Assembly (NCBI GenBank): GCA_028821035.1
Contig: JAPPHP010000230.1
Coordinates: 1-12,720, forward strand
Reading direction: 5' to 3'
Length of the DNA: 12,720 nucleotides
Source: Gammaproteobacteria bacterium
GTDB lineage: Bacteria > Pseudomonadota > Gammaproteobacteria > Pseudomonadales > Azotimanducaceae
Shown here one piece after another: positions 7,489-12,720 of the stretch. The position numbers were made by a program, and so were the translations under genes. How positions within the stretch are numbered: position 1 is the stretch's first letter; every line of letters starts with the position of its first letter. Under the pieces are notes generated by a model, which made no database searches, was not told the DNA's origin, and saw nothing but the letters and a program-made list of their open reading frames with translations.

Positions 7489-7519
7489 GCCCGTCCGTCC
7501 CGCGGCCGAAAAGACGGGC
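7489..7519 (-). repeat. Inverted repeat in the matB leader
   Basis: GCCCGTC (7489-7495) and GACGGGC (7513-7519) are perfect 7-base complements with a 17-base spacer, ending one base before the matB start codon. In matB mRNA the hairpin would cover the only candidate Shine-Dalgarno sequence (GGACGG). It may modulate translation or be an operator; the spacing is seen directly, the role is inferred. Confidence 0.35.
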
Positions 7520-7557
7520 ATCCTCCCCGCTCGCCGCCCGCGGGGCAAGCGCGCGCC

Positions 7558-7600
7558 TTGAATCGCCGGGGGGTTTCGCCAAGAATCCCCTGCCCCCGGC
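7558..7600 (+). promoter_or_regulatory. Candidate promoter and inverted repeats upstream of the GST gene
   Basis: TTGAAT (7558-7563) and AAGAAT (7581-7586) are separated by 17 bases and would act as a moderate sigma-70-type promoter, starting transcription near 7593, about 23 bases before the GST ATG. A perfect 8-base inverted repeat, GCCGGGGG (7565-7572) and CCCCCGGC (7593-7600), flanks the -10. A second nested stem, GGGG-t-TTC (7570-7577) with GAA-t-CCCC (7583-7590), overlaps it. The placement suits an operator for the GST unit. Confidence 0.4.
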
Positions 7601-7615
7601 AAGGTCTCCCTCCCG

Positions 7616-8233
7616 ATGATCAGGCTCCACGGATTCCCCGTCAGCAACTACTACAACATCGCCAAGGCCGCGCTGCTCGAGGCGGGGGTCGAGTTCGAAG
7701 ACGTGCGCACGATCCCCTCCCAGAAGGAGGACTACCTGGGCATCAGCCCCATGGGCAAGGTGCCGGCGATGGAAGTGGACGGGACCGTCCTCACCGAGGC
7801 ATCCGTGATCGTGGACTACGTCGCGGAGCACCTGGGCGGGCGCCTCTATCCGGCCGATCCGGTCGCCCGGGCCAGGGTACGCGAGCTGATGCGCTACATC
7901 GACCTCTACATCGACCTCGCCGCCCGCCCCTGCTTCGGCGAAGCCCTGTTCGGCGGCACGGTGGCCGACGCGATCAAGGAGAAGTCGAAGGCCGACCTCG
8001 AACGAGGCGTGGCGGCGCTCAAGCGGCGGGCGCGCTTCGCACCCTACATCGCAGGCTCCGAGCCAAGCTACGCGGACTTCGCCGCCTACTTCTCGATCCC
8101 GCTCGCCAACACGGTCGCGACCCGTCTGTTCGACTGGGACTTCATGGCCGACTGGCCGGAACTCGGCGCGATGATGGAAAGGCTCGGCGAACGGGAGTCC
8201 GTGGCCACGATCGAGGCGTCGCGGCAGGGCTGA
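7616..8233 (+). CDS. Glutathione S-transferase family protein
   Basis: A 205-residue cytosolic protein of GST length. The N-terminal thioredoxin-like domain (about 1-75) contains GFPVSNYYNIAKAALLEAGV (6-25), with S10, Y12 or N14 as possible glutathione-contacting residues, the cis-proline P50 in GKVPAM, and TEASVI (60-65), where family members usually have E-S; here the Ser is replaced by Ala after E61. The helical C-terminal domain contains PSYADFAAYF, the usual N-capping region with its Asp. I cannot assign a class; it does not carry the SSxSxRVR motif of zeta-class maleylacetoacetate isomerases. It is the first gene of a tight plus-strand unit with acetoacetyl-CoA synthetase and a cupin, so a role in handling an electrophilic or ring-cleavage intermediate is possible but inferred. 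Only a weak AAGG (7601-7604) precedes the ATG. Confidence 0.85.
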   Translation: MIRLHGFPVSNYYNIAKAALLEAGVEFEDVRTIPSQKEDYLGISPMGKVPAMEVDGTVLTEASVIVDYVAEHLGGRLYPADPVARARVRELMRYIDLYIDLAARPCFGEALFGGTVADAIKEKSKADLERGVAALKRRARFAPYIAGSEPSYADFAAYFSIPLANTVATRLFDWDFMADWPELGAMMERLGERESVATIEASRQG

Positions 8234-8249
8234 CCCGGGAAGCACGTCC

Positions 8250-10148
8250 ATGCCCGCAGCCCTCATGACGCCGGCGCCGGAAGCCGTCGCCCGCTCGCAG
8301 ATGGCGGTGTTCCTGCGGCAGGCCGGGTTCGAGGACTATGACGCCCTGCACGCGTGGTCCATCGACGAACGCGGGGCGTTCTGGCAACGCGTCTGGGACC
8401 ATTGCGGCGTGGTCGCGAGCGCGACGCCCACGGACGCCCTCATCGAAGAAGGCGACTTCCACAGCGCGCGCTGGTTTCCGGGCGCCCGGCTCAACTTCGC
8501 GGAGAACCTCCTGCGCCGGCGCGACGGGGCCACCGCCTTCGTGGCGGCGTGCGAAAACGGTACGCGCCGCGCGCTCACGTACGCCGAACTGTACCGGGCG
8601 ACGGCGCGGCTCGCGGCCGAACTGCGCGAACGCGGCGTGCGCCCGGGGGACCGCGTGGCGGCCTGGCTGCCGAACGGCGCCGAGGCGGTGATCGGGATGC
8701 TGGCGACGGCCAGCATCGGCGCGGTCTGGTCGTCCTGTTCGCCCGACTTCGGCGTGGCCGGCGCGCTGGACCGTTTCGGGCAGATCGAACCGAGAGCCCT
8801 CCTGGCCTGCCACCGGTACGACTACGGGGGCAAGACCTTCGATGTGTCCGCGAAGGCCGAGTCCGTCCGCGACCGCGTGGCCTCCATCGAGGCCCTGCTC
8901 TGGACGGAGGACATCGCGCGGATCGTCGCGGAGCGGGAAGAGACGGCCGTGGACTTCGAGCAACGCGCCTTCGACGACCCCCTGTACATCCTGTACTCCT
9001 CCGGCACCACCGGGAAACCCAAGTGCATCGTGCACGGCATTGGCGGCACGCTGCTGCAGCACCTGAAGGAACACCGGCTGCACGTGGACCTGACGCCGGA
9101 CGACACGCTCTTCTACTTCACGACCTGCGGCTGGATGATGTGGAACTGGCTCCTCTCCGGGCTCGCGACGGGCTGCACGCTGGTCCTGTACGACGGCTCG
9201 CCGTTCCACCCGAAACCGGCGGCGCTCATGGACCTCGTCGACGCCGAGCGCATCACGGTGTTCGGGACCAGCGCGAAGTACCTGGCGGCGCTCGGCAAGG
9301 CCCGCGTCGTCCCCCGCGAGAGCCACGACCTGTCCTCGCTGCGCACCATCCTCTCGACGGGCTCGCCGCTGACCCACGAGAACTTCCGCGAGGTGTACCG
9401 GAACTTCCCGAAGGACATCGCCCTCGCCTCCATTTCGGGCGGGACGGACATCGTGTCCTGTTTCGCTCTCGGCAACCCCATGCTGCCGGTCCACGAGGGC
9501 GAACTGCAGTGCACGGGGCTCGGCATGGCGGTCGACGTCTTCGACGAGGACGGCGCACCGCTCGCACGCGGCAAGGGCGAACTCGTCTGCACGAAATCGT
9601 TCCCGTCGCGGCCGATCGGGTTCTGGAACGATCCCGGCGGGGTGAAGTACCGCGCCGCGTACTTCGAGAAGTTCCCCGGCGTCTGGGCGCACGGCGACTT
9701 CGCCGAGTTCACCGAGCACGGCGGCATGATCGTCCACGGGCGCAGCGACGCCGTCCTGAACCCGGGCGGCGTGCGCATCGGCACGGCGGAGATCTACCGC
9801 CAGGTCGAGTCCATCGACGCAGTGGTCGAGGCGCTCTGCGTCGCCCAGGACTGGCGCGACGACGTGCGCATCGTGCTGTTCGTGGTACTGCGCGAGGGGC
9901 ACGTGCTCGACACAGACCTCGTCTCGGAGATCCGGACGCGCATCCGCACGAACGCCTCGCCCCGGCACGTCCCCGCCGTCATAGAACAGGTCACTGACAT
10001 CCCCCGCACCATGAGCGGGAAGATCGCCGAACTCGCGGTACGCGACGTGATCCACGGAAGGACGCCGGGGAACACGACGGCATTGGCCAATCCGGAGGCG
10101 CTCTCGCAGTTCGAGGCGGTGCGGACGCGACCGCCCAGGGACGCGTAG
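8250..10148 (+). CDS. aacS: Acetoacetyl-CoA synthetase
   Basis: A 632-residue ANL-superfamily ligase that activates acetoacetate with ATP and CoA to acetoacetyl-CoA (EC 6.2.1.16) in the cytoplasm. The start is 16 bases after the GST stop, with GGGAAG at 8237-8242. The N-terminal cap has WSIDERGAFWQRVWD (36-50) and ARWFPGARLNFAENLL (73-88), where acetyl-CoA synthetases have W-F-x-G-G-x-L-N. The ATP loop YSSGTTGKPK lies at 249-258 and is followed by CIVHG; later come TTCGWMMWNWLLSG, ILSTGSPL, a SGGTD box and the A10 motif PRTMSGKIAE (585-594, K591). Length and the CGWMMWNW box match AacS rather than AcsA, but short-chain acids other than acetoacetate cannot be excluded. The product can be thiolysed to acetyl-CoA or used for polyester or sterol-type synthesis. 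Probably co-transcribed with the GST and cupin genes. Confidence 0.92.
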   Translation: MPAALMTPAPEAVARSQMAVFLRQAGFEDYDALHAWSIDERGAFWQRVWDHCGVVASATPTDALIEEGDFHSARWFPGARLNFAENLLRRRDGATAFVAACENGTRRALTYAELYRATARLAAELRERGVRPGDRVAAWLPNGAEAVIGMLATASIGAVWSSCSPDFGVAGALDRFGQIEPRALLACHRYDYGGKTFDVSAKAESVRDRVASIEALLWTEDIARIVAEREETAVDFEQRAFDDPLYILYSSGTTGKPKCIVHGIGGTLLQHLKEHRLHVDLTPDDTLFYFTTCGWMMWNWLLSGLATGCTLVLYDGSPFHPKPAALMDLVDAERITVFGTSAKYLAALGKARVVPRESHDLSSLRTILSTGSPLTHENFREVYRNFPKDIALASISGGTDIVSCFALGNPMLPVHEGELQCTGLGMAVDVFDEDGAPLARGKGELVCTKSFPSRPIGFWNDPGGVKYRAAYFEKFPGVWAHGDFAEFTEHGGMIVHGRSDAVLNPGGVRIGTAEIYRQVESIDAVVEALCVAQDWRDDVRIVLFVVLREGHVLDTDLVSEIRTRIRTNASPRHVPAVIEQVTDIPRTMSGKIAELAVRDVIHGRTPGNTTALANPEALSQFEAVRTRPPRDA

Positions 10149-10160
10149 GAGGGCCCCGAA

Positions 10161-10640
10161 ATGACAGACGCGAAACCACCGACCGCAGTCAGCGCAGCGG
10201 GCGTTTCGGCGCGGGCCAAGCGGTCCAACTACCCCGAACCGTATTTCGGCCGCATGGCGAAGCGCACGAAGCGGCAACTGGGCGACCTCTTCGGCCTGCG
10301 GCAGTTCGGCGTCAACCTCACCACCCTGGCCCCTGGAGGCGCATCGGCGCTGATGCACGCGCACAGCCGGCAGGACGAACTCGTCTACGTCCTCGAGGGA
10401 CATCCGACGCTGGTGACCGAGTCGGGCGAAACGCGCCTTGGCCCCGGGATGTGCGCGGGATTCCCCGCGGGCGGCGTGGCGCATCACCTGGTCAATCGTA
10501 CCGACCGGGACGTAGTGTTCCTGGAGATCGGGGACCGTGCGGTGGGAGACGCCGTGCGTTATCCGCAAGACGACCTCCGGGCGGTTCTCGGCGAAGACGG
10601 CAGCTTGCGGTTCACGCACGAGGACGGTACGCCGTACTGA
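10161..10640 (+). CDS. Small cupin-domain protein
   Basis: A 159-residue single-domain cupin. The start ATG 10161 has a strong AGGAGGG at 10147-10153 that overlaps the aacS stop, indicating translational coupling in one operon. Cupin motif 1 is visible as ALMHAHSRQDELVYVLEG (63-80), giving metal ligands H66, H68 and E73; motif 2 is GMCAGFPAGGVAHHLVN (96-112), giving H108 or H109. The N-terminal about 30 residues (PEPYFGRMAKRTKRQLGDLFGL) are conserved-looking but lie outside the barrel. This resembles the group annotated as cupin, transcriptional regulator or quercetin-type proteins without a helix-turn-helix. No signal peptide is seen. It may be a metal-dependent isomerase, dioxygenase or a ligand-binding protein; the operon context suggests work on a small organic acid or aldehyde, which is an inference. 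Confidence 0.82.
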   Translation: MTDAKPPTAVSAAGVSARAKRSNYPEPYFGRMAKRTKRQLGDLFGLRQFGVNLTTLAPGGASALMHAHSRQDELVYVLEGHPTLVTESGETRLGPGMCAGFPAGGVAHHLVNRTDRDVVFLEIGDRAVGDAVRYPQDDLRAVLGEDGSLRFTHEDGTPY

Positions 10641-10719
10641 CGGGAACCGGACCCGGGCCGCGTCTCAGGTCCTCAGCCACGGTCAGAACCCCTTTGCCGG
10701 GTCCTCTCCCAAGGCCCAG

Positions 10720-10972
10720 GAGTGCTTCTTCTGGGCCACGTACCGGGGCGCCGAACTGGACCTCCTCCTGGTGAGAGGCACGAGGCGTCCGGCATTCGAG
10801 TTCAAGTACTCGTCGGCCCCCAAGGTCACACGGTCCATGCATTCCGTGCTGGCAAGACCTGAACGTGGACCGCATCCAGATCGTCTACCGGGGCGACGCG
10901 ACGTATTGCCTGGCGGACCGCGTCGACGTCGTGGGCCTCAGACCGCTGATTCGGTCGGGGAATCTGCTCTAA
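10720..10972 (+). pseudogene. Decayed C-terminal fragment of a DUF4143-type ATPase
   Basis: The first part, from ECFFWATYRGAELDLLLVRG through FEFKYSSAPKVTRSMHSVL, matches the conserved C-terminal nuclease-like end of the AAA ATPases with DUF4143. After CTG at 10849-10851 an extra G at 10852 shifts the frame; the continuation QDLNVDRIQIVYRGDATYCL (10853 on) is in the next frame and runs to a TAA at 10970-10972. Removing that one base restores the family pattern SM-xxxL-xDLxxDR at normal spacing. The N-terminal some 300 residues, including the Walker motifs, are missing; the sequence from 10641 to about 10720 is not recognisable, although scraps such as QVLSHG may be older remains. This is the only content I see in the 349-base gap between the cupin and fumarase genes. 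It is a relic of an accessory gene, perhaps toxin-antitoxin-like or mobile, that was lost. Confidence 0.7.
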
Positions 10973-10989
10973 GCCGAGACGGCGCGGCC

Positions 10990-12510
10990 TTACGCCTCCA
11001 CCGTCGCGATCCGATCCGCGATCCTGACGGACCACTCCCTGGGCCCGGCGACGTGCACGGACTCCCCCCGGGCGTCCACCGAGACCGTGACGGGCATATC
11101 GCGCACCTCGAACTCGTGGATCGCCTCCATGCCGAGGTCCTTGAAGGCGAGGCGGCGCGCGCCGACGATCGCTTTCGAGACCAGGTAGGCGGCGCCCCCG
11201 ACGGCGATCAGCGACACGGCCCCGTTGTCCCGGATGGCCTCGATGCACTCGTGGCCGCGCTCGCCCTTGCCGATCATGCCGATCACGCCGGCCTGCTCCA
11301 GCATTGCCCGGCTGAACTTGTCCATGCGGGTCGCGGTCGTGGGTCCCGCAGGCCCGACAACCTCGTCGCGGACCGGATCGACGGGCCCTACGTAGTAGAT
11401 GAAGCGGTTCGTGAAGTCGACCGGCAGCGGCTCGCCACGGTCGATCATGTCGACCAGGCGCTTGTGCGCCGCGTCGCGGCCGGTCAGGAGCTTCCCGGAC
11501 AGGAGCAACGTGTCCCCGGCGCGCCATTCGGCGAGGTCCGCCCGGGTCACCGTGTCGAGGTCGACGCGGCGCACGTCTCCTTCGAGTTCGAAGGCGATGT
11601 CGGGCCAGTCGTCGAGGTCCGGCGGCGCGAACTCCGCCGGCCCGGAGCCGTCGAGTTCGAAGTGGACGTGGCGGGTGGCCGTGCAGTTCGGGATCGCCGC
11701 AACCGGCTTGTTCCCAGCGTGGGTCGGATGGTCCTTCACCTTGACGTCGAGCACGGTCGTAAGCCCGCCGAGACCCTGGGCGCCGATGCCAAGGGCGTTG
11801 ACCTTCTCGAACAGTTCGAGGCGCAATTCCTCCGCCCGGTTCGACGGGCCGCGGGCGACGAGGTCGTGAATGTCGATGGGCTCCATCAGCGCTTCCTTCG
11901 CCAGCAGCATCGCCTTCTCGGGCGTGCCGCCGATCCCGACACCGAGGAGTCCCGGCGGACACCAGCCGGCCCCCATGGTCGGGACCACGTCCACGACCCA
12001 GTCGGCGACGGAGTCCGACGGGTTCAGCATTGCGAACTTCGCCTTGGCTTCGCTGCCGGCGCCCTTCGCCGCGACCTCCACGGAGAGCTTGTCGCCAGGC
12101 ACGATGCGGTAGTGGATCACGGCCGGCGTGTTGTCGCGGGTGTTGGGCCGCGCGCCGTCCGGGTCGGAGGTGATCGATGCGCGCAGCACGTTGTCAGGAT
12201 GCAAGTACGCGCGCCGCACCCCTTCGTTGACCATCTCGTCGACGCTCGCGTCCCCATGCCAGCGGACGTCCATGCCGACCTCGAGGAACACGTTGACGAT
12301 CCCCGTGTCCTGGCAGATCGGGCGCTTGCCGAGCGCGCACATGCGCGAGTTGACCAGGACCTGCTTGAGCGCCGCCTTCGCCGCTTCCGACTCTTCGCGC
12401 TCGTACGCCGCCGCCATCGCGCGGATGAAGTCCGGCGGGTGGTAGTACGAGATGTACTGCAGCGCGTCCGCGACGCTCTGCGTGAGATCCTCCGCGCGGA
12501 TGACAGTCAT
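10990..12510 (-). CDS. fumA: Fumarate hydratase class I (4Fe-4S)
   Basis: A 506-residue class I fumarase, converting fumarate and malate in the citric acid cycle. Three cysteines positioned as cluster ligands are visible: C66 in GKRPICQDTG, C184 in GAGWCPPG and C276 in IPNCTATRH; their spacing (118 and 92) is close to that in known FumA-type enzymes. Other marks are KGAGSEAKAKFAML (149-162) in the alpha domain and GKLLTGRDAAHKR (339-351), GPTTATRMDKF (389-399) and GMIGKGERG in the beta domain, all in one chain as in FumA/FumB. The related tartrate dehydratase activity cannot be excluded. The ATG 12510 follows CGGAGG closely. Class I enzymes are oxygen- and superoxide-sensitive; no oxygen-stable FumC is seen here. 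It converges on the ATPase remnant and lies 67 bases downstream of the Rid-family gene on the same strand. Confidence 0.93.
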   Translation of the reverse strand: MTVIRAEDLTQSVADALQYISYYHPPDFIRAMAAAYEREESEAAKAALKQVLVNSRMCALGKRPICQDTGIVNVFLEVGMDVRWHGDASVDEMVNEGVRRAYLHPDNVLRASITSDPDGARPNTRDNTPAVIHYRIVPGDKLSVEVAAKGAGSEAKAKFAMLNPSDSVADWVVDVVPTMGAGWCPPGLLGVGIGGTPEKAMLLAKEALMEPIDIHDLVARGPSNRAEELRLELFEKVNALGIGAQGLGGLTTVLDVKVKDHPTHAGNKPVAAIPNCTATRHVHFELDGSGPAEFAPPDLDDWPDIAFELEGDVRRVDLDTVTRADLAEWRAGDTLLLSGKLLTGRDAAHKRLVDMIDRGEPLPVDFTNRFIYYVGPVDPVRDEVVGPAGPTTATRMDKFSRAMLEQAGVIGMIGKGERGHECIEAIRDNGAVSLIAVGGAAYLVSKAIVGARRLAFKDLGMEAIHEFEVRDMPVTVSVDARGESVHVAGPREWSVRIADRIATVEA

Positions 12511-12539
12511 GGAGCCTCCGGCCAGTCCCAGTGGCGTGG

Positions 12540-12545
12540 ATTGTA
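12540..12545 (-). promoter_or_regulatory. Candidate -10 element for the fumarase gene
   Basis: On the minus strand TACAAT (12545-12540) matches the -10 consensus at five of six positions and would start transcription about 23 bases before the fumarase ATG, just upstream of its GGAGG. No recognisable -35 stands 16-18 bases upstream, so the call is weak and the gene may instead be read through from the Rid-family gene. Confidence 0.3.
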
Positions 12546-12577
12546 TGTCGCGCGGCCGGACCCCGGCACGAAGGCTC

Positions 12578-12720
12578 TCAGTCCGGGAGCTTCGCGACGA
12601 TCCGGATCTCGGCCCGCGAACCGGGGAGCGCCAGCCCGCTGACCGTGATGCCCGTCCACGCCGGGAACGGCGGTTCCGCCCCGATGAACTCGTCCTTGAC
12701 CTTGCCGAAGGCCGCCATGT
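12578..12720 (-). CDS. RidA/YjgF-family protein, C-terminal part
   Basis: The last 46 or so residues of a Rid-family (YjgF/YER057c/UK114) protein; the N-terminus lies beyond the right edge, so the ATG at 12718 is taken as internal. The end reads MAAFGKVKDEFIGAEPPFPAW, then TGITVSGLALPGSRAEIRIVAKLPD, matching the final helix and two strands of the fold. In classic RidA the residue after F-P-A is the arginine that binds the carboxylate of 2-aminoacrylate; here it is tryptophan. The glutamate in A-E-I is kept. This points to one of the Rid subfamilies other than RidA, often encoded inside catabolic operons, so enamine/imine deaminase activity should not be assumed. It lies upstream of the fumarase gene and may share its transcript. 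Confidence 0.75.
   Translation of the reverse strand, partial: MAAFGKVKDEFIGAEPPFPAWTGITVSGLALPGSRAEIRIVAKLPD

Noticed and set aside
8142..10619. An 825-codon open frame on the minus strand opposite aacS and the cupin
   Set aside because: It is the antisense shadow of GC-rich codons in two well-identified genes; its translation is rich in Arg, Ala, Val and Gly without any recognisable domain, and it spans an operon junction.
10641..10719. Possible intact upstream part of the ATPase gene
   Set aside because: I see no Walker motif or clear family sequence here; only vague scraps, so it was left out of the pseudogene bounds.
10973..10983. Small GCCG-AGA-CGGC hairpin between the ATPase remnant and fumarase
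   Set aside because: A four-base stem with a three-base loop and no T-tract is too weak to call a terminator.
10537..12642. A 701-codon open frame on the plus strand opposite the fumarase gene
   Set aside because: Most of it is antisense to a clear class I fumarase. Only its first part (about 10720-10851) has real protein similarity, and that is called as the DUF4143 remnant.

Overview
The window is a GC-rich (very roughly two thirds G+C by eye) stretch of bacterial chromosome, densely packed with metabolic genes and short intergenic gaps. Secreted proteins with Sec-type signal peptides, a 4Fe-4S class I fumarase, glutathione transferase, MatB and acetoacetyl-CoA synthetase fit a Gram-negative heterotroph. 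I cannot place it in a phylum from sequence alone: a proteobacterium or a Gemmatimonadota-like lineage are both possible. I see no rRNA, tRNA, CRISPR array, prophage or intact insertion sequence.

Layout from left to right. (1) A GPH/MelB-type symporter gene (minus, cut by the window edge) is divergent from an acyl-CoA-dehydrogenase-fold flavin monooxygenase (plus). (2) That gene converges, with a 16-base overlap, on an unrecognised secreted protein (minus); upstream of it on the same strand is a phytanoyl-CoA-dioxygenase-family Fe(II)/2-oxoglutarate enzyme. (3) Divergent from the dioxygenase is a luciferase-like flavin monooxygenase (plus), followed by a GC-rich hairpin shared with the convergent minus-strand unit matB then secreted serine hydrolase. 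(4) Divergent from matB is a tight plus-strand unit: glutathione-transferase-like protein, acetoacetyl-CoA synthetase, small cupin (gaps of 16 and 12 bases). (5) Behind it lies a decayed fragment of a DUF4143-type ATPase with one clear single-base frameshift. (6) At the right end, a class I fumarate hydratase (minus) lies downstream of a RidA/YjgF-family gene that is cut by the window edge.

The genes look like a peripheral catabolic neighbourhood. Three separate oxygenase types (HpaH/HsaA-like hydroxylase, PhyH dioxygenase, luciferase-like monooxygenase) sit with two acyl-adenylating CoA ligases that would feed malonate and acetoacetate into acyl-CoA pools. GST-fold protein, acetoacetate activation and fumarase together resemble the tail of a fumarylacetoacetate-producing ring-cleavage route, but the ring-cleavage and hydrolase genes are absent here, so this stays a hypothesis.

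I found no convincing new multi-gene system. The most useful second looks are the frameshifted ATPase remnant, the unknown secreted protein with two competing starts and a promoter/operator-like site, the Rid-family protein that lacks the canonical arginine, and repeated boxes or inverted repeats in the divergent intergenic regions.
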